In this document: positions 34,655 to 45,300 of the stretch, piece after piece
How positions within the stretch are numbered: position 1 is the stretch's first letter
How the letters are laid out: each line of letters opens with the position of its first letter
Origin: Spirochaetaceae bacterium
GTDB lineage: Bacteria > Spirochaetota > Spirochaetia > Treponematales > Treponemataceae
Length of the DNA: 64,000 nucleotides
Direction: 5' to 3'
NCBI GenBank assembly: GCA_017416145.1
Contig: JAFQDD010000008.1
Location: forward strand, 1-64,000
Notes under the pieces: model-generated
Told to the model about the DNA's origin: nothing
The model's input: only the letters and a program-made list of their open reading frames with translations
Database searches by the model: none
Translations under genes and position numbers: made by a program

Positions 34655-35431
34655 TTATACAAGTAAATCAGTCATTGTGTAAACATTTCCTTTTGATAGG
34701 TTACCTTCTTTTACACCTTTTACAAGCCATTCACAAGCACGAACTGCACCAAGAGCAAATCCTTCTCGAGAACGGGCTGTGTGAGTTAGTTCGATTGTGT
34801 CTGCCACAGAATCGTAATAAACTGTGTGAGTTCCAGGAACTGAGCCAACACGAGTTGAACCAATTTGAAGTTGATGTTTTTCTGGTTTGCAAGGGAAATT
34901 GCCGTTTACAAGTTCTGTTTTGCTTTTCATATTTTCCAAAACGTAATCAGCAATTTTTAATGCTGTTCCAGATGGACTATCAGCCTTTGTATTGTGGTGA
35001 GCTTCCCAAATTGCACAATCATATTCGTCGAAGTCTGAAATCAATTTAGAAGCCTCTGCTACAATTTTGTAAAATAGGTTTACACCAATGGAATAGTTTG
35101 CTGCATAAAATAGATTGCTGTTTGTTTCTTTTGTTAGTGCAGTAACTTTTTCCAATTTGCTAAGCCAACCTGTTGTTCCAACAACTAGCGGAATTCCCAA
35201 AGGAAGCAAAGCATTGATATTGTTTTCTACTGAATCTGGATGAGTAAATTCGATAATTCCCTCAGCTCCAGATTCTTTTATAGCTTTTGCAATAGCTTCA
35301 GAATCAGAAGATTTGAATGTGGCATCTTCTGCATAAGGGTCACATGTTAAAACAACATTATTGCCTCTTTTTTTAGCAATATTTTCTATCATATGACCCA
35401 TTTTTCCGTAGCCTACGATTGCAATTTTCAT
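34655..35431 (-). CDS. dapB: 4-hydroxy-tetrahydrodipicolinate reductase
   Basis: NAD(P)H-dependent reductase of lysine and diaminopimelate synthesis, 258 residues. It has the Rossmann start AIVGYGKMGHMIE, FTHPDSVENN, VGTTGW and the catalytic/substrate segments EAHHNTKADSPSGTALKIAD. It overlaps lysC by 4 bp (ATGA), so the two first-half enzymes of the pathway are co-translated. The operon ends at a clear terminator. Confidence 0.93.
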   Translation of the reverse strand: MKIAIVGYGKMGHMIENIAKKRGNNVVLTCDPYAEDATFKSSDSEAIAKAIKESGAEGIIEFTHPDSVENNINALLPLGIPLVVGTTGWLSKLEKVTALTKETNSNLFYAANYSIGVNLFYKIVAEASKLISDFDEYDCAIWEAHHNTKADSPSGTALKIADYVLENMKSKTELVNGNFPCKPEKHQLQIGSTRVGSVPGTHTVYYDSVADTIELTHTARSREGFALGAVRACEWLVKGVKEGNLSKGNVYTMTDLLV

Positions 35432-36777
35432 TTTAGTTCATCTCCTGGTTTATCACCAAATAAAGCTGTGTGTAAAACTTGAACAACACGGTTAACATCA
35501 ACTTCATCACAAATCATACTAAAGTTTACTTTTGAAGCACCTTGGCTAATCATTTGCACGTTAATGTTTTCAGCTGCTAAAGCTTTGAAACCAGCTGCAA
35601 GAATTGCACTTGAACGTTTAACATCACAAATAATTGTAACAATAGCTTTTCCAGAAGTTGTGTTTACACCAGCCACACGACCAATATCTTGAATTAGACC
35701 GTCTAGGTTTTTCTTTGTGTTTACAGTTAGAGAAACTGAAACTTCACTTGTGGCAACTACATCAACAGAAATATCCCATTTTAGGAATTGATTGAAGATG
35801 TGAGCCAAGAAACCAGCTGCTCCAAGCATACGTGTTGAAACAATATCAATTAGGGTAATTCCCTTAACAGCAGTGATTGCTCTTACTGGAAGTGGAACTC
35901 CTGAGTGTTCTTCAACAATTAAAGTTCCTTCTGATTTGATATTATATGAGTTTTTTACACGAACTGGAGTTCCAGTTTTGCGACAAGGCAACATTGAACG
36001 TGGATGTAAAACCTGTGAACCAAAGTAAGCAAGTTCTGAAGCTTCTTCGTATGTAACAATTGGAACAGGACGTGCTTCTTTTACGATTCTTGGGTCTGTT
36101 GTTAAGATTCCGTCAACGTCTTTCCAAGTTTGAACTTCATCTGCACCGATTGCAGCCCCTAGCATAGTTGCAGTTAAATCACTACCACCACGACCTAAAG
36201 TTGTGATATAGCCATTTTTGTCCTTTGCAATAAAGCCAGTAACAATTGGAATACGTGAGTCTGAACCTGATTTATAGTCTTTTAAACACTCTGGAATTGT
36301 TTGCCAAACAGAATCAAGTAATTCTGCTGACATAAAGTTTGAGTCTGAGTAAAAACCAGCGTCCCATGCGTCATAGAATTTTGCATCAACGCCAATTTTA
36401 TTAAGATAAGCACTAGCAATACGTACGCTTAATCTTTCACCAAAAGAAACAAGATAATCACGAGTACGCTTAGTTAATTCCCGGAGCATAGAAATGCCGG
36501 TTAAAAGAGTTTTTAACTCTGAAAGTAACTCATCCACATCCTTACGGTCAATATCCAAAATTTGTACCGTTTCATAGTGGAGAGCTTCCACACCAGATAT
36601 ATCAACCTTTCCAGCTACTGCCATATCAGCAGCTTCTAAAAGGTGATCCGTAGTGTCTCCCATAGCAGAAAGAACAACTAGAGGCTTCTTTTCTTTGTAA
36701 GCCTGAATAATAGATGCAACATGCTTTATACGTTCTGCATTAGCAACTGAAGAACCGCCGAATTTCATTACGACCAT
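35428..36777 (-). CDS. lysC: Aspartate kinase
   Basis: Phosphorylates aspartate at the head of the Lys/Thr/Met pathway, 449 residues. The kinase domain has VMKFGGSSVANAERIK, LVSFGERLS and TLGRGGSDLTATMLGAAIGADEVQTWKDVDGILTTDPR. Two ACT domains follow (ITLIDIVSTRMLGAAGFLAHIF and AIVTIICDVKRSSAILAAGFKAL), which usually bind lysine or threonine for feedback control. A G-rich ribosome site (GGGGGGA) precedes the ATG. It leads dapB. Confidence 0.94.
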   Translation of the reverse strand: MVVMKFGGSSVANAERIKHVASIIQAYKEKKPLVVLSAMGDTTDHLLEAADMAVAGKVDISGVEALHYETVQILDIDRKDVDELLSELKTLLTGISMLRELTKRTRDYLVSFGERLSVRIASAYLNKIGVDAKFYDAWDAGFYSDSNFMSAELLDSVWQTIPECLKDYKSGSDSRIPIVTGFIAKDKNGYITTLGRGGSDLTATMLGAAIGADEVQTWKDVDGILTTDPRIVKEARPVPIVTYEEASELAYFGSQVLHPRSMLPCRKTGTPVRVKNSYNIKSEGTLIVEEHSGVPLPVRAITAVKGITLIDIVSTRMLGAAGFLAHIFNQFLKWDISVDVVATSEVSVSLTVNTKKNLDGLIQDIGRVAGVNTTSGKAIVTIICDVKRSSAILAAGFKALAAENINVQMISQGASKVNFSMICDEVDVNRVVQVLHTALFGDKPGDELK

Positions 36778-36901
36778 GACGTCCCCCCAGGAATTAAAAT
36801 GTCAAAATGGAGTATAGCAAAAAACGGGGTGTGGGGCAACAATTTTTTACAAAATTTGTAAAAAATTTATTAAGAATTTTTTATCCCTTCCCCATTTCCC
36901 T

Positions 36902-39900
36902 CTATCCCAAAATCTCCACCTTAATTTCACTTCCGAAGTTGGATTTTTTCACTTCTATTCGGTTAAAATCCCGCTGTTTTAGTTCTGAAACGTGAGAAAT
37001 AATTCCAACGCTACGGTTTTCTCGTACTTCGTCTAAGGTTTGTAAAGCACTTTCTAAAGCTGTTTCGTCAAGAGAACCAAAGCCTTCATCAATAAACAAA
37101 CTGTCTAGTTGGATTCCGCCTTTTTTGTTTTGCACAGTATCTGTTAATGCTAGAGCCAAACTCAAAGAAGCCAAGAATGTTTCTCCTCCAGAAAGAGTGT
37201 CTACGCTTCTGGCTTTTTTTGTGTAGGAATCCACAATTTCAATATCAAGTCCCTTTAAGCCCCGATTGCTAGAACCTTCCCCAAGTCGCATTGTGTAACG
37301 ATTAGAAGTCATTTTCTTTAAGCGAAGACTTGCATAATATGTGATTTCTTCCAAAAAAATTCCCAAATACCAGGCATCAAAAGGTGTTTTTTTCGGATTA
37401 TCTCCAGACAAAGCCTTGTAAAGTTTTTCGTAGATTTCAGCCTTTTCAAAAACCTCTTGTTGCTTTGCTAAATTATTATCATAATTGATTTTAGTTTTTT
37501 CAAGTGTTGCGACTTTTAAGTTTTGAGACTCAAATTTTTCTTCTACAAAAGACTTTTCATCAACAATTTTTGCCTTTTCAGAAATCAATTTTTCAACTTG
37601 ATTTTCAGCGGCTTCCAAATCTTCTTTTTCATAATCCTTTTCTTCTGAAAGCAAAGTTTTTATTCCATTGATTTTTAATTGCCAATCTTCCACAGATTTT
37701 TTCAAAGAAATCAAAACATTTTCTTCCAAAATCCAAGACAAAATTTCAGTTTCCGAAGCAAAATCAGAATCTGACAAAGCCTTTTCAAAATCTTTTTTTG
37801 CTATTTCCTTTTCTTTTTGACGATTTTCTTTTTGAGAATCTAAAACTTCCTTAGAAGAAGAAAGTTTTTCAAAGTTGGATTTTGCATTATTAAAATTATT
37901 TTCTAATTTTTGAATTTTTTCTTCTAATTCTTCAATCAAATTCCCAGTTTTTTCAAACTCATTTTCAAAAAAGCCTTCTTCCACAAGATTAAAATCCACT
38001 TTTTCTGCAAAATCAATTTGTGAAAGTTCTTCTTCAATATTGGCGATTTTTGTTTTTTCCACTTCCAAAGAAGTTTTCACAGTTGGTAGATTTTCCAAAA
38101 TCCTTTCTAATTGACTTTCCACATCTTTTTGATTTTGCTCCGCTAATTCCTTGTCTTGAATCATTTTATTTAGATTTTCAAGTTCAGAATCAAGGGCATT
38201 TTGAGCATCTTCAAAAATCTTTAGACTCTCTGTTTTTAAAAGCATTTTTTCCAGTGCTGTTTTACTAGAAAAATCCACAGTAGGATTTTTAGTTTTCAAA
38301 AAGCTGTTTTTCTCTAAAATTGAAAAAACTTCTGGAAATTTTTCCTCTACTTTTTTTGTCACAGAATCAAGCAAAGCCTTGTTTTGCCCAAAAAGATTTT
38401 TCTCATCTTCTAAAATCTTTTTTTGTGATGCCACATTTTTTTCTTGGATTTGAATTTTTTCTTCAAGAGGTTTAAAATCCACAGTAGATTTTACCAAATT
38501 TGGATGATGCAAACTTCCACAAACAGGACAAGGCTGATTTTCTTCCAATTTTTCACCAAGAATAAAGGCCAAATTTTGATTTTTATTTTCTTCAAGTTGA
38601 TTTTTGTATTCTGCCAAAACTTCTTCATTGGATTTTAATAATTTTTCAGTTTCAAAAATCTCTTTTTCAAGATTTCCTGACTTTTCAAAATATTCTTCTT
38701 TTTCAAAATACAATTTTTGCAATTCTGAAAATTTTTCCACAGTGGTTTTCAAGAGATTTTTTTCTTCCACTAAGGCAAGATGATTTTTTGTATTTTTCTC
38801 AAGATTTTTGATTTCATCTTTGATTTTTTCTTCTTTTGATGTTAAATCCTTTTTTTGATTTTCAAGTTGCTCTTTTTCAGCTAAAAGTTTTTCCACTTGA
38901 TTTTTTGACTTTTTCAAAACAGAGAATTTTTCACTGGCGGATTTTAGTTTTTCCAAAATGATTTTTTCTTTTTCCAGTTTTTTTGAAAGTTCTGGAACTT
39001 CTTTTTTTTCGGTTTTTGCCTTTTCCAAAAGTTTTTTTGCGTCTTTCAAAGATTTTTCAGTTTCTTCCAATTCCAAAATCAATTGATTAAACTGACTTTC
39101 ACTTTGATTTTTGCTGTTTAACAAAGGTACAAGTTTTTCAGCCTTTTCCCCATTTTTAATTTTTTCATTTTTTTCTTTGATTATGTTTTCTTGCAAAAGC
39201 AATTCATCAAGTTCCGCCTTATTTGAAAGCGTTTTTTTGATTTTTGCAATTTCTTGATTTTTTTCGATTAAAGTTTTTTCGATTTTTGAAATCTCTTTTT
39301 CAATTTCCTCTTTTTTTAATTTTAAAATTTCCAATTCAGATTTTTCATTTTTAATATCATCTTCATAAGTTTGCGGATTAAAATCTTCTGTAATATTTGA
39401 AAGTTGACTTTGTAAAATCTTTTTTTCTGTGGAAATGTCCTCATTGATTTTTTTAACTTCTTCAATAATTTTTGAATAATACTCTGATGGAAAAAGTTTT
39501 GCCAAAGTTTTTTGCTTTTCGCTGGATTTTTGCTTTAAAAATGCAGCAAATTCTCCCTGAGGCAAAAGCACAATTCTAGAAAATTCATCATCTGTAAGGC
39601 CGATTAGTTGATTTATATATTTATCTACTTCGGATTTTTGGTTAGTGAGTAAATTTTCACCATCCTTTCCTACTTCGTAAAGAACAACTTTTCCTTCTTG
39701 GGAAGTTTTCTTTTCCTGATTTTTGGGAGGATTTCTAAGAATTCTGTATTTTTTTCCCTTTACTTCAAAGGTAAAATCCACTTGGCACAAATCTTCTGGA
39801 GAAGCAAAATCGCTAAAAAGTGCCTTCGCTCCAATAAGATTTCTACTGCCAGGAAGTTTTCCATAAAGGGCATAGGTTATTGCGTCAAAAATTGTGGTTT

Positions 39901-40015
39901 TTCCAGAACCCATTTTTCCACAAATCAAATACATTTCACCAAGTTCTGTAAAATCTAAGTTATGTTTCCCACAAAAAGGGCCAATATTTGTAAGTTTTAA
40001 GTTTATAGGTTTCAT
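36902..40015 (-). CDS. sbcC: Nuclease SbcCD subunit C
   Basis: Rad50-like ATPase, 1037 residues from the ATG at 40015 (GGAAATTGT upstream); the frame continues to 40114 but that part is translated repeat. Walker A is GKMGSGKTTIFDAITYALYG near residue 35. Long Lys/Glu-rich coiled coils follow, with the zinc hook CPVCGSLHHP in the middle. The C-terminal lobe has the signature LSGGETFLASLSLALAL and Walker B LFIDEGFGSLDE. With SbcD it cleaves DNA hairpins and ends. The third structured repeat copy lies between it and sbcD. Confidence 0.94.
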   Translation of the reverse strand: MKPINLKLTNIGPFCGKHNLDFTELGEMYLICGKMGSGKTTIFDAITYALYGKLPGSRNLIGAKALFSDFASPEDLCQVDFTFEVKGKKYRILRNPPKNQEKKTSQEGKVVLYEVGKDGENLLTNQKSEVDKYINQLIGLTDDEFSRIVLLPQGEFAAFLKQKSSEKQKTLAKLFPSEYYSKIIEEVKKINEDISTEKKILQSQLSNITEDFNPQTYEDDIKNEKSELEILKLKKEEIEKEISKIEKTLIEKNQEIAKIKKTLSNKAELDELLLQENIIKEKNEKIKNGEKAEKLVPLLNSKNQSESQFNQLILELEETEKSLKDAKKLLEKAKTEKKEVPELSKKLEKEKIILEKLKSASEKFSVLKKSKNQVEKLLAEKEQLENQKKDLTSKEEKIKDEIKNLEKNTKNHLALVEEKNLLKTTVEKFSELQKLYFEKEEYFEKSGNLEKEIFETEKLLKSNEEVLAEYKNQLEENKNQNLAFILGEKLEENQPCPVCGSLHHPNLVKSTVDFKPLEEKIQIQEKNVASQKKILEDEKNLFGQNKALLDSVTKKVEEKFPEVFSILEKNSFLKTKNPTVDFSSKTALEKMLLKTESLKIFEDAQNALDSELENLNKMIQDKELAEQNQKDVESQLERILENLPTVKTSLEVEKTKIANIEEELSQIDFAEKVDFNLVEEGFFENEFEKTGNLIEELEEKIQKLENNFNNAKSNFEKLSSSKEVLDSQKENRQKEKEIAKKDFEKALSDSDFASETEILSWILEENVLISLKKSVEDWQLKINGIKTLLSEEKDYEKEDLEAAENQVEKLISEKAKIVDEKSFVEEKFESQNLKVATLEKTKINYDNNLAKQQEVFEKAEIYEKLYKALSGDNPKKTPFDAWYLGIFLEEITYYASLRLKKMTSNRYTMRLGEGSSNRGLKGLDIEIVDSYTKKARSVDTLSGGETFLASLSLALALTDTVQNKKGGIQLDSLFIDEGFGSLDETALESALQTLDEVRENRSVGIISHVSELKQRDFNRIEVKKSNFGSEIKVEILG

Positions 40016-40029
40016 ACAATTTCCTTTTT

Positions 40030-40172
40030 CAGCTTTGGAAAGCTGGCAAACTTTATGAGGGGAAAAAACCCATTTTTTTCGATAAAACGGGTTTTCTCCC
40101 CTCATACTCCCCACTTTCCCAAAAGAACGACCAAAGGGAATTACATCCCTTTGGAATCCCTGTTTTTATAGA
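40030..40172 (+). repeat. Dispersed structured repeat, copy 3 (short)
   Basis: Starts with the CAGCTTTGGAAAGCTG hairpin (40030-40045). The long hairpin (40057-40103) has arms GAGGGGA/TCCCCTC and AAAACCC/GGGTTTT with symmetric A-C mismatches and a TTTCGAT loop. A second hairpin (40131-40154) reads CCAAAGGG..CCCTTTGG where copies 1 and 2 read CCAGAGAG..CTCTCTGG, a paired change. The GGAATG tail units are missing. It sits between sbcD and sbcC. Confidence 0.8.
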
Positions 40173-40257
40173 TTCTTTTTTATTCTAATTTTAATTTTTT
40201 AGTAAAATCAAGATAAAAATATAATTTAGAAATATTAAACATATATTTCTTATTTTT

Positions 40258-41391
40258 TTATTCTTCTTTTTCCAAGCCGGAGGCGATTTTTTCTAGAATT
40301 TTTACTTCTTTTTCGTAGTCTGTTAAATCTTTTCCGAAAATGTCTTTTACAAAGGCACCGAAAACCTCTTTTATTGGTAAAGATTCTTTTTCTTCAAACA
40401 TTTTTTGCTTTACTTCGTTGGAAATCTTTTCTTCTGTTTTTTCGTCATTTTCAGAATCACTGAATAATTGAAAAGTCATTAGATTTGGGAAAAACTTTTT
40501 TAGTGTTCCAGAAGCTGCTGTAGGCAAAACTGAATCTGTACACAAAAATTCTATGTAATCATCTTTGAAATCTTTGTATTCAGGTTTTTCCAAAAAGTTT
40601 TGAAAGCTATCTTTTATGATTCTAAACTTTCGTAAAGGATTTGCTGGAATCTTTTCTATCGAAAGTGGATTTTCTTCTGTGATTTCAATTTTCAAAAAGG
40701 ATTTTTCGTATTTTATTTCATCAAAGGAATATGGCAAAGGTGAACCTGCATAATAGATTTTTTCAGAAACTTTTTGTGGTTTGTGAATATGTCCAAGTCC
40801 TGTATATGAAAACTTGCTAAAAATCCCAGAATCAAGATTTTCTGCATTTCCAACAAAAGTTCTTTCAGAAGAAGAAGTTTCTGCCCCTAAGGTTAAACAA
40901 TGGGAAAACAAAATTGCAGGTTTTTCTTTTGATGGATTTACAGTTTCTGCAAATTTTTTAATATCCTCTGCATAAACAAAGGGCAAAAGATAAAAATCAC
41001 ATTGAAAATTCTTTGAATCTGTAATTGTAATTGGCTTTTGATTTATGATTTTTTCAATATCACTTTCTGCACAAATATAAATATTATTAGAAGATAGCAA
41101 TTTTGAAGCAAAGGAAAGTCGCTTTGCAGAGTCGTGATTTCCAGAAATTATCATAATAGAAATTTTTGGCTTTTTTGCGTGAATTTCAGTTAAAAAAGTG
41201 TCAAAAAGCTTTACGGCTTCAGGCGAAGGCACTGCACGATCATAAATATCACCTGTTAAAGCAAGAACATCATATTCATCATTTAAAAGAATGTTTTTAA
41301 GTTCATTCAAAATGTGTTTTTGGTCTTCGATTAAAGAATATTCGTAAAGGATTTTTCCAAGGTGTAAATCCCCAGTTTGTAAAATTTTCAT
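40258..41391 (-). CDS. sbcD: Nuclease SbcCD subunit D
   Basis: Mre11-like metallophosphoesterase, 377 residues from the ATG at 41391. Metal-binding motifs are GDLHLGK, LTGDIYDRAVP, ISGNHDSAKRL, LFSHC and YTGLGHIHKP, in the family order. No strong ribosome site is visible before the ATG. It is upstream of sbcC on the same strand, with 242 bp holding a hairpin-rich repeat in between; that is odd, since SbcCD itself acts on hairpins. It is divergent from ispH by 45 bp. Confidence 0.94.
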   Translation of the reverse strand: MKILQTGDLHLGKILYEYSLIEDQKHILNELKNILLNDEYDVLALTGDIYDRAVPSPEAVKLFDTFLTEIHAKKPKISIMIISGNHDSAKRLSFASKLLSSNNIYICAESDIEKIINQKPITITDSKNFQCDFYLLPFVYAEDIKKFAETVNPSKEKPAILFSHCLTLGAETSSSERTFVGNAENLDSGIFSKFSYTGLGHIHKPQKVSEKIYYAGSPLPYSFDEIKYEKSFLKIEITEENPLSIEKIPANPLRKFRIIKDSFQNFLEKPEYKDFKDDYIEFLCTDSVLPTAASGTLKKFFPNLMTFQLFSDSENDEKTEEKISNEVKQKMFEEKESLPIKEVFGAFVKDIFGKDLTDYEKEVKILEKIASGLEKEE

Positions 41392-41436
41392 ACAATTAGT
41401 ATAGGCGAAAAGCAATAAGTCGTCTATAATCGGCTT

Positions 41437-42327
41437 ATGGATATTTTACGAGCAAAAGTTTTAGGATATTGTATGGGCGTTCGACGAGCAATGGAAACTG
41501 CAGAAGAATGTCTTTCAAAATATAATGATAAAAAAGTTTTCACTTTTGGACCACTAATTCACAACAAAGAGGCTTTGCTTCCTTTGGAGAAAAAAGGTCT
41601 TGGAATTATTGAAGAAAAAGATATTGAATCTATCGACGAAAAAAATCCACCGGTGGTAATAATTCGAGCCCACGGGATTTCTCCCTTTGTTTTAGAAAAA
41701 TTGCAGAAAAAAAATTGTCTGATTGTGGATGCAACCTGTCCTTTGGTGGTGGCAAATCAAAAAAAAGCTGCCAGTTACGCAAAAGAAGGCTATCAAGTGA
41801 TTTTGGCTGGAGACAAAAACCACGGTGAAGTTGTGGGAATTGCAGGATTTGCAGAATACGAAAAATCAGGCTCTTGCTTTCTTGTGGAAAACGAAGCAGA
41901 TGCCCTTAAATTGATAGAAAATTCTAGCGAAAATCAAATTGATATAAATGAAGGAAAATTGGTTTTTCTTTGCCAAACAACTTTTTCAAGCAAAGAATTT
42001 GATAAAATCGCCAATGTGTTACAAAATGCAAAACCAGACACGGTGATTTTAAAAACTATTTGCAACGCCACAAATCAGCGTCAGGAAGCTCTTTTAGATT
42101 TGTGTAAGCAAGTTGATGGGGTAATTGTTGTGGGAGGCAAAAACTCTGCAAACACACAGCGGCTTTATCTTTCTGCAAAAGCAAACTGCGAAAATGCTTG
42201 TCATATAGAAAATGCCAGAGAAATCCCAGAATCATTTTTTAAGTTAGAAAAAATTGGAATTACTGCAGGAGCTTCCACTCCAGATGAAGTTATTGAAGAT
42301 GTGGAAAAAGCTTTGAAGGAAAATTAA
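41437..42327 (+). CDS. ispH: 4-hydroxy-3-methylbut-2-enyl diphosphate reductase
   Basis: Last enzyme of the MEP isoprenoid pathway, 296 residues, an iron-sulfur protein. The three cluster-binding cysteines are C12 (GYCMGVRRAM), C101 (DATCPLVV) and C209 (KTICNAT). Other motifs: TFGPLIHNKEAL, IRAHGISP, GDKNHGEV and ITAGASTPDEVIE. It makes IPP and DMAPP for undecaprenyl carriers and for MiaA substrate. It stands alone on the plus strand, divergent from sbcD. Confidence 0.96.
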   Translation: MDILRAKVLGYCMGVRRAMETAEECLSKYNDKKVFTFGPLIHNKEALLPLEKKGLGIIEEKDIESIDEKNPPVVIIRAHGISPFVLEKLQKKNCLIVDATCPLVVANQKKAASYAKEGYQVILAGDKNHGEVVGIAGFAEYEKSGSCFLVENEADALKLIENSSENQIDINEGKLVFLCQTTFSSKEFDKIANVLQNAKPDTVILKTICNATNQRQEALLDLCKQVDGVIVVGGKNSANTQRLYLSAKANCENACHIENAREIPESFFKLEKIGITAGASTPDEVIEDVEKALKEN

Positions 42328-42391
42328 CGGAACTATTAAACCTTGTTATTAACACAGAATTTTGGTTAAGGTCGAATTTACAGAAAAGACT

Positions 42392-45300
42392 TCACGGTCT
42401 CCCAGCAATTGGAAAGTCTTGCCTTCTTAGGTCTTTTTGTGGCACTTGTTCATAGCCCCATTTTTCATAGCTTCTCTCTGGTACTTCGTTTTCTACATAA
42501 CTTGCTAATTCTAAAAGTGTTACAAAACCATCATCATTACTGTCGGCTTCTCCCTTTAAGCCTTCTAGCAACACATATGTAAATACACCATGTCCTTCAT
42601 AGCCTTCCATTGCTGATTGACTATCTGATGATGCTGCTAATGTTGCATGTCCCGTTGCTCTTGTCAACCTGTCTATCGCTGTTTTCTCGCTTAAGCCTCT
42701 CTGTCCTGAATCTGCAAAAAAAGCTCCTGAATTACATGTATCCAACATCAATAATGTTTTTCCTGCTTTTATTAATGATAGATTTTCTATCAAATCATTC
42801 TTTGATACACCTTGTATTGGTATTTCTTCTCTACTTGTATATCTAATATTTACTGGTAAATAATAATAGTCTCCGTCATCATAAGTTGTACCATGTCCTG
42901 AAATATAAAAGATAAAGACATCGTCTGCTGTTACTAAATTTGATAATCTTTCAAATACTTCTCTGATTCCTTCTTTGGTTACTTCCCCATCTTGTAATGA
43001 TGACACATATACTTTTTCATACAATCCTGATTCTTGTGTCTTGAATGATTCTGCTATTGCATTTGCATCTGGTACACAATAATTTAACCAAAGAGATTTA
43101 TCTCTGTATTTATTTATTGCCAATGTTAATACATACAGATTTGGTTTTGAGGTTGCTCCTTCCCATTTTATTGCATTACTTGAACGACGGCTTTCTACCA
43201 TGCCACTGCCGTTGTATGCAAATGCCTCTATGGTGTTTTCTCCGTTTTGTAAGGTTATTGTATGCCTAAAGTTTACTGTTTGCCCTGTTGAGGATGACAC
43301 ACCCTCTGACAATTGGATTGTTTTTCCATTTAGCACAAGATTTACTTTCCCTATTCCGCCACCTGTGTTTTTTACACATACATCAAAGGTGATGTCTTTG
43401 CTTGTTGGGTTTTCTGGTAGATTTTCTAAGGTTACAACTGGTACACTACCGCTACGAACAAGGGAAGCAAGGTTTACCTCTTTTGCGTACATGGAGATGT
43501 CCTCACCTCGCATTTTTGCTGCCACTAAGTCTGGGCGATAAAGTTTGTCGTAGACTTGGTCTATACCGATTACTTCTAACCCGTCTACAATATGCACAAG
43601 GTTCTTTGTTGTCCATTCGCTACCTGTAAAAAAGCCTTCTGGAGTATAAGTTAGCCATTCTCCATCTTTGCCGTTTATGATTGTGTAGATAAGTTCTCCT
43701 GTTTCTACGTTCCAGAGTTTTACAGTACCATCCAAACTTCCACTTACTAGGTATTTATCATCAGGGCTAAAATTGATGGAATATACTTTTTCTGTATGAC
43801 CAGAAAATAACATTCTTTCTCCACTATCTACTTCCCACAGCTCTATTTTTTTATCCCAGTCTCCGCTCCCAGTTGCAATATACTTTCCGTTTGGACTTAA
43901 ACTTCCAGAATATACACTTCTGAAGGTCTCATAAAATGTCTTTTTTAATTCTCTTGTTTCAACATCCCATAGTCTCACTTTACCATCTTCAGTTACAATT
44001 ACTATATATTTCCCATTGGAAGTAAAACTTAAAAAATTTACATTATACGTATAATCAGAAAATGTACTTATCTCTTCACCGTTCTCTACATTCCATAGTT
44101 TTACTGTATTATCAATACTTCTACTTATTACATATTTTCCATCAGGACTAAAATTTACAGAAACTACACTATCTGTATGACCAGTTAATGTCCTTATTTC
44201 TTTTCCACTCTCTACTTCCCATAATCTTACTGTATTGTCTCCACTTGCACTTACTACGTATTTCCCATCAGGACTAAAACTTACAGAGTATACATAATCT
44301 GTATGACCTGAAAATGTCCCTATTTCTTTTCCACTCTCTACTTCCCATAATTTTATTGTATTGTCATCACTTTCAATTAAAAGGGATTTACTATCGGGAC
44401 TAAAAGTTACAGATGGTGTATTTATATGAAAAGAAGTCCATATTTCTTTTCCATTCTCCAAATTCCAAACTTTTACTGTTACATCCTTATAAATTCCACC
44501 TGTACTTACTAGATATTTCCCATCTGGGCTAAAACTTACAAATGCTATAGTGTCTGTATGAAGATAAAATGCCCATATTTCTTTTCCTTTTTCTACATCC
44601 CAGACTTTTACTGTACCATCATCACTTCCACTTACTATGTATTTCCCATCAGGACTAAAACTTACAAAATATATTTGACTTGAATGAGAAGAAAAAGCTC
44701 TTATTTCTTTACCACTCTCAACTTCCCAAAGTTTTACTGTTTTATCCCAACTGCCGCTTGCTAGATATTTCCCATCAGGACTAAAACTTACAGAGTACAC
44801 AACATCATCCGTATGTCCAGTTAATGTCCTTATCTCTTTCCCACTATCTACTTCCCAGAGTTTTACTGTATTATCATAACTTCCACTTGCTATATATTTC
44901 CCATCGGGACTAAAACTTACAGAATCCACGGTATCCGTATGACCAGTTAACGTCCTTATTTCTTTTCCACTCTCTACTTCCCAGAGTTTTACTGTATCAT
45001 CAGAACTGCCACTTGCTAGGTATTTCCCATCGGGACTAAAACTTACAGAGTTTACCCAATCTTTATGACCAGTTAATGTCCCTATTTCTTTTCCACTCTC
45101 TACTTCCCATAATTTTACTGTATTGTCTCTACCTGCACTTGCTATGTATTTCCCATCAGGACTAAAACTTACAGTCTGTACCCCTGCAGAATGCCCAGTA
45201 AAACTGTTAATCTCTTTACCACTTTCAATATCCCATAATTTCACTGTAGAGTCATACTCTCCGCTACTTACAAGATATATTCCATCGGGACTAAAACTTA

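Noticed and set aside
40057-40103. Long hairpin of the dispersed repeat as an ordinary intrinsic terminator
   Set aside because: Copies occur in both orientations relative to genes, lack a proper T run after the stem, and are followed by further conserved hairpins.
40016-40114. N-terminal extension of SbcC
   Set aside because: It translates repeat copy 3; the ATG at 40015 has a ribosome site and starts at the conserved N-terminus.
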